From contig CAMXTM010000116.1 in assembly GCA_947246775.1 (NCBI GenBank), positions 1 to 6,579 on the forward strand: a DNA stretch of 6,579 nt. The letters are read 5' to 3'. The notes under the pieces are model-generated. The model did no database searches. It saw only the letters and a program-made list of their open reading frames with translations, and had not been told where the DNA came from. The position numbers and the translations under genes were made by a program. The stretch comes from an uncultured Clostridium sp. Its GTDB lineage: Bacteria; Bacillota; Clostridia; Lachnospirales; Anaerotignaceae. Shown one piece after another: positions 5,919-6,579 of the stretch; position 1 is the first letter of the stretch, and each line of letters starts with the position of its first letter.

Positions 5919-6146
5919 ATGATTAGTAGTACATCTGAAATTTTAAGTAAAGGTATGAAATGTTTAACAGAACAGATGGGTATTGTAGAAGCAGAACAGT
6001 TTATTTCTGTTATTATTCGTGAAAAGTTTGATTATACAAAGTGGCAAAGAGAATATTTTGATACAAAAACACTAGAAGAAATTAGTAACGAAGCTGTTGA
6101 GTTTGAAAAAGCTCACCCATTTAAAGGTAAAGCTATTAGATTGTAA
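5919..6146 (+). CDS. Small partner protein of the PIN gene, probable antitoxin
   Basis: A 75-aa protein, helical and charged, with no signal peptide or membrane segment. It contains GMKCLTEQMGIVEAEQFISVIIREKFDYTKWQREYFD (about 12-48), a pattern I recall from small proteins that sit next to PIN genes of the NRP(F/Y)DDQ subgroup, then LEEISNEAVEFEKAHP. An antitoxin role is inferred from that adjacency; no classical RHH or AbrB fold is visible. ATG 5919 lies 1 nt past the PIN stop, preceded by AGGTG (5905-5909), pointing to coupled translation; an in-frame GTG at 5907 overlapping the PIN gene is less likely. Order is toxin first, antitoxin second, opposite to most vapBC pairs. A strong terminator follows 11 nt after the stop, closing the operon. 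Confidence 0.75.
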   Translation: MISSTSEILSKGMKCLTEQMGIVEAEQFISVIIREKFDYTKWQREYFDTKTLEEISNEAVEFEKAHPFKGKAIRL

Positions 6147-6157
6147 TATAATATTTT

Positions 6158-6204
6158 AGGACTTTAGTTTTATTTATTAAAAACTAAAGTCCTATTTTAT
6201 TTTT
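6158..6204 (+). terminator. Rho-independent terminator of the PIN/partner operon
   Basis: A perfect 14-bp stem, AGGACTTTAGTTTT (6158-6171) with AAAACTAAAGTCCT (6180-6193), 8-nt loop, followed by ATTTTATTTTT. It begins 11 nt after the partner gene stop. Confidence 0.9.
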
Positions 6205-6206
6205 AG

Positions 6207-6235
6207 AAAAAGGTGATTATATGAAATTAAAATAG
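6207..6235 (+). pseudogene. Ribosome binding site with a 4-codon frame, possible gene remnant
   Basis: AAAAAGGTGAT (6207-6217) is a good Shine-Dalgarno match placed properly before ATG 6221, yet the frame reads only M-K-L-K and then stops at TAG 6233-6235. The next 100 bases (6236-6336) hold stops in all plus frames and no recognisable domain. Most likely the start of a gene whose body was lost, or a chance match; a regulatory micro-ORF is less likely, as nothing follows on this strand. Confidence 0.3.
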
Positions 6236-6335
6236 TTATAAGTATGATGTTTTGAATAATAAACTTCAGTCCCTATTAGAAATCATTCTTTAAAAAAAGA
6301 TAATTTAGTTAAAGTATCCGATAGCTCAGCTTATA

Positions 6336-6374
6336 CAAAAAATAAAAAAAGCTGCCAACATCACTTGACAGCTT
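6336..6374 (-). terminator. Terminator after tRNA-Tyr
   Basis: On the minus strand, AAGCTGTCAA (6374-6365) pairs with TTGGCAGCTT (6358-6349) with one mismatch and a 6-nt loop, followed by a long T-run (TTTTTTTATTTTTT). It starts 12 nt beyond the tRNA 3' end and would end the 16S-tRNA-Tyr transcript. Confidence 0.8.
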
Positions 6375-6386
6375 ACTATTTTAAAA

Positions 6387-6467
6387 TGGATGGGGAAGGA
6401 TTCGAACCTTCGAAGCTATCGCAACAGATTTACAGTCTGCCCCCTTTGGCCGCTCGGGAACCCATCC
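6387..6467 (-). tRNA. tRNA-Tyr (anticodon GTA)
   Basis: An 81-nt class II tRNA on the minus strand. Acceptor arms GGATGGG (6467-6461) and CCCATCC (6394-6388) pair perfectly; the discriminator A is at 6387. The D-arm has CCCGAGCGGCC, the anticodon loop is CTGTAAA with GTA at 6433-6431, there is a long variable arm typical of Tyr, and the T-arm is GAAGGTTCGAATCCTTC. CCA is not encoded. It lies 62 nt downstream of the 16S 3' end, with no room for a separate strong promoter, so it is probably co-transcribed with the rRNA. Confidence 0.97.
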
Positions 6468-6528
6468 AAAAACACTGCATATTACTGAAAACAAAATAAC
6501 GTTTCTATAAATCACAACTTTATCTCCC

Positions 6529-6579
<51 letters not shown>

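Noticed and set aside
6317..6339. tRNA-like string (ATAGCTCAG) near 6320
   Set aside because: No acceptor, anticodon or T-arm can be built around it; chance resemblance to a D-arm.
6387..6467. tRNA-Tyr as an attachment site of an integrated element
   Set aside because: I saw no integrase and no second copy of the tRNA 3' end in the window.

Overview
The window looks like chromosomal DNA from a low-GC, AT-rich Firmicute, most likely an anaerobic member of Clostridia. The grounds are the strong AGGAGG-type ribosome binding sites, the AT bias of codons and spacers, a 16S rRNA 3' end reading CCTCCTTTCT, a YtaF-type membrane protein and a copper-amine-oxidase-like 'stalk' surface protein. I cannot name the genus from the sequence.

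Layout. Positions 1-1449 (minus) hold the N-terminal 483 codons of a P-type Ca2+ ATPase that runs off the left edge. Divergent from it, 123 bp away, is a YtaF/MntP-family membrane protein (1573-2163, +). Two single genes follow on the plus strand: an unrecognised 76-aa protein (2404-2634) with its own terminator, and a SUKH (SMI1/KNR4)-like protein (2757-3530). A bidirectional terminator (3537-3568) separates the latter from a convergent secreted protein with five acidic/proline tandem repeats (3623-4261, minus). Divergent from that gene is a secreted stalk-domain protein (4526-5449, +), followed at 27 nt by a PIN-domain ribonuclease (5477-5917) and, 1 nt later, a small partner protein (5919-6146). 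Together the last two form a likely toxin-antitoxin pair closed by a strong terminator (6158-6204). The right end, on the minus strand, carries the last ~50 nt of a 16S rRNA gene, then tRNA-Tyr(GTA), then a terminator. No 23S rRNA follows.

How parts relate. The ATPase and YtaF homologue are both cation-transport proteins sharing a divergent control region, so a joint role in Ca2+/Mn2+ homeostasis is plausible. The two secreted proteins share an intergenic control region. The PIN/partner pair is tightly coupled and may be transcribed partly from the stalk gene. The most notable points are the 16S-tRNA-Tyr-terminator arrangement without 23S, a patch of unlike codon use inside the stalk gene, the in-frame tandem repeats splitting a small secreted domain, an EF-hand-like loop in the YtaF homologue, and a lone SUKH immunity-type gene. 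I see no clear new defence or mobile system. No gene-free stretch exceeds 300 bases.
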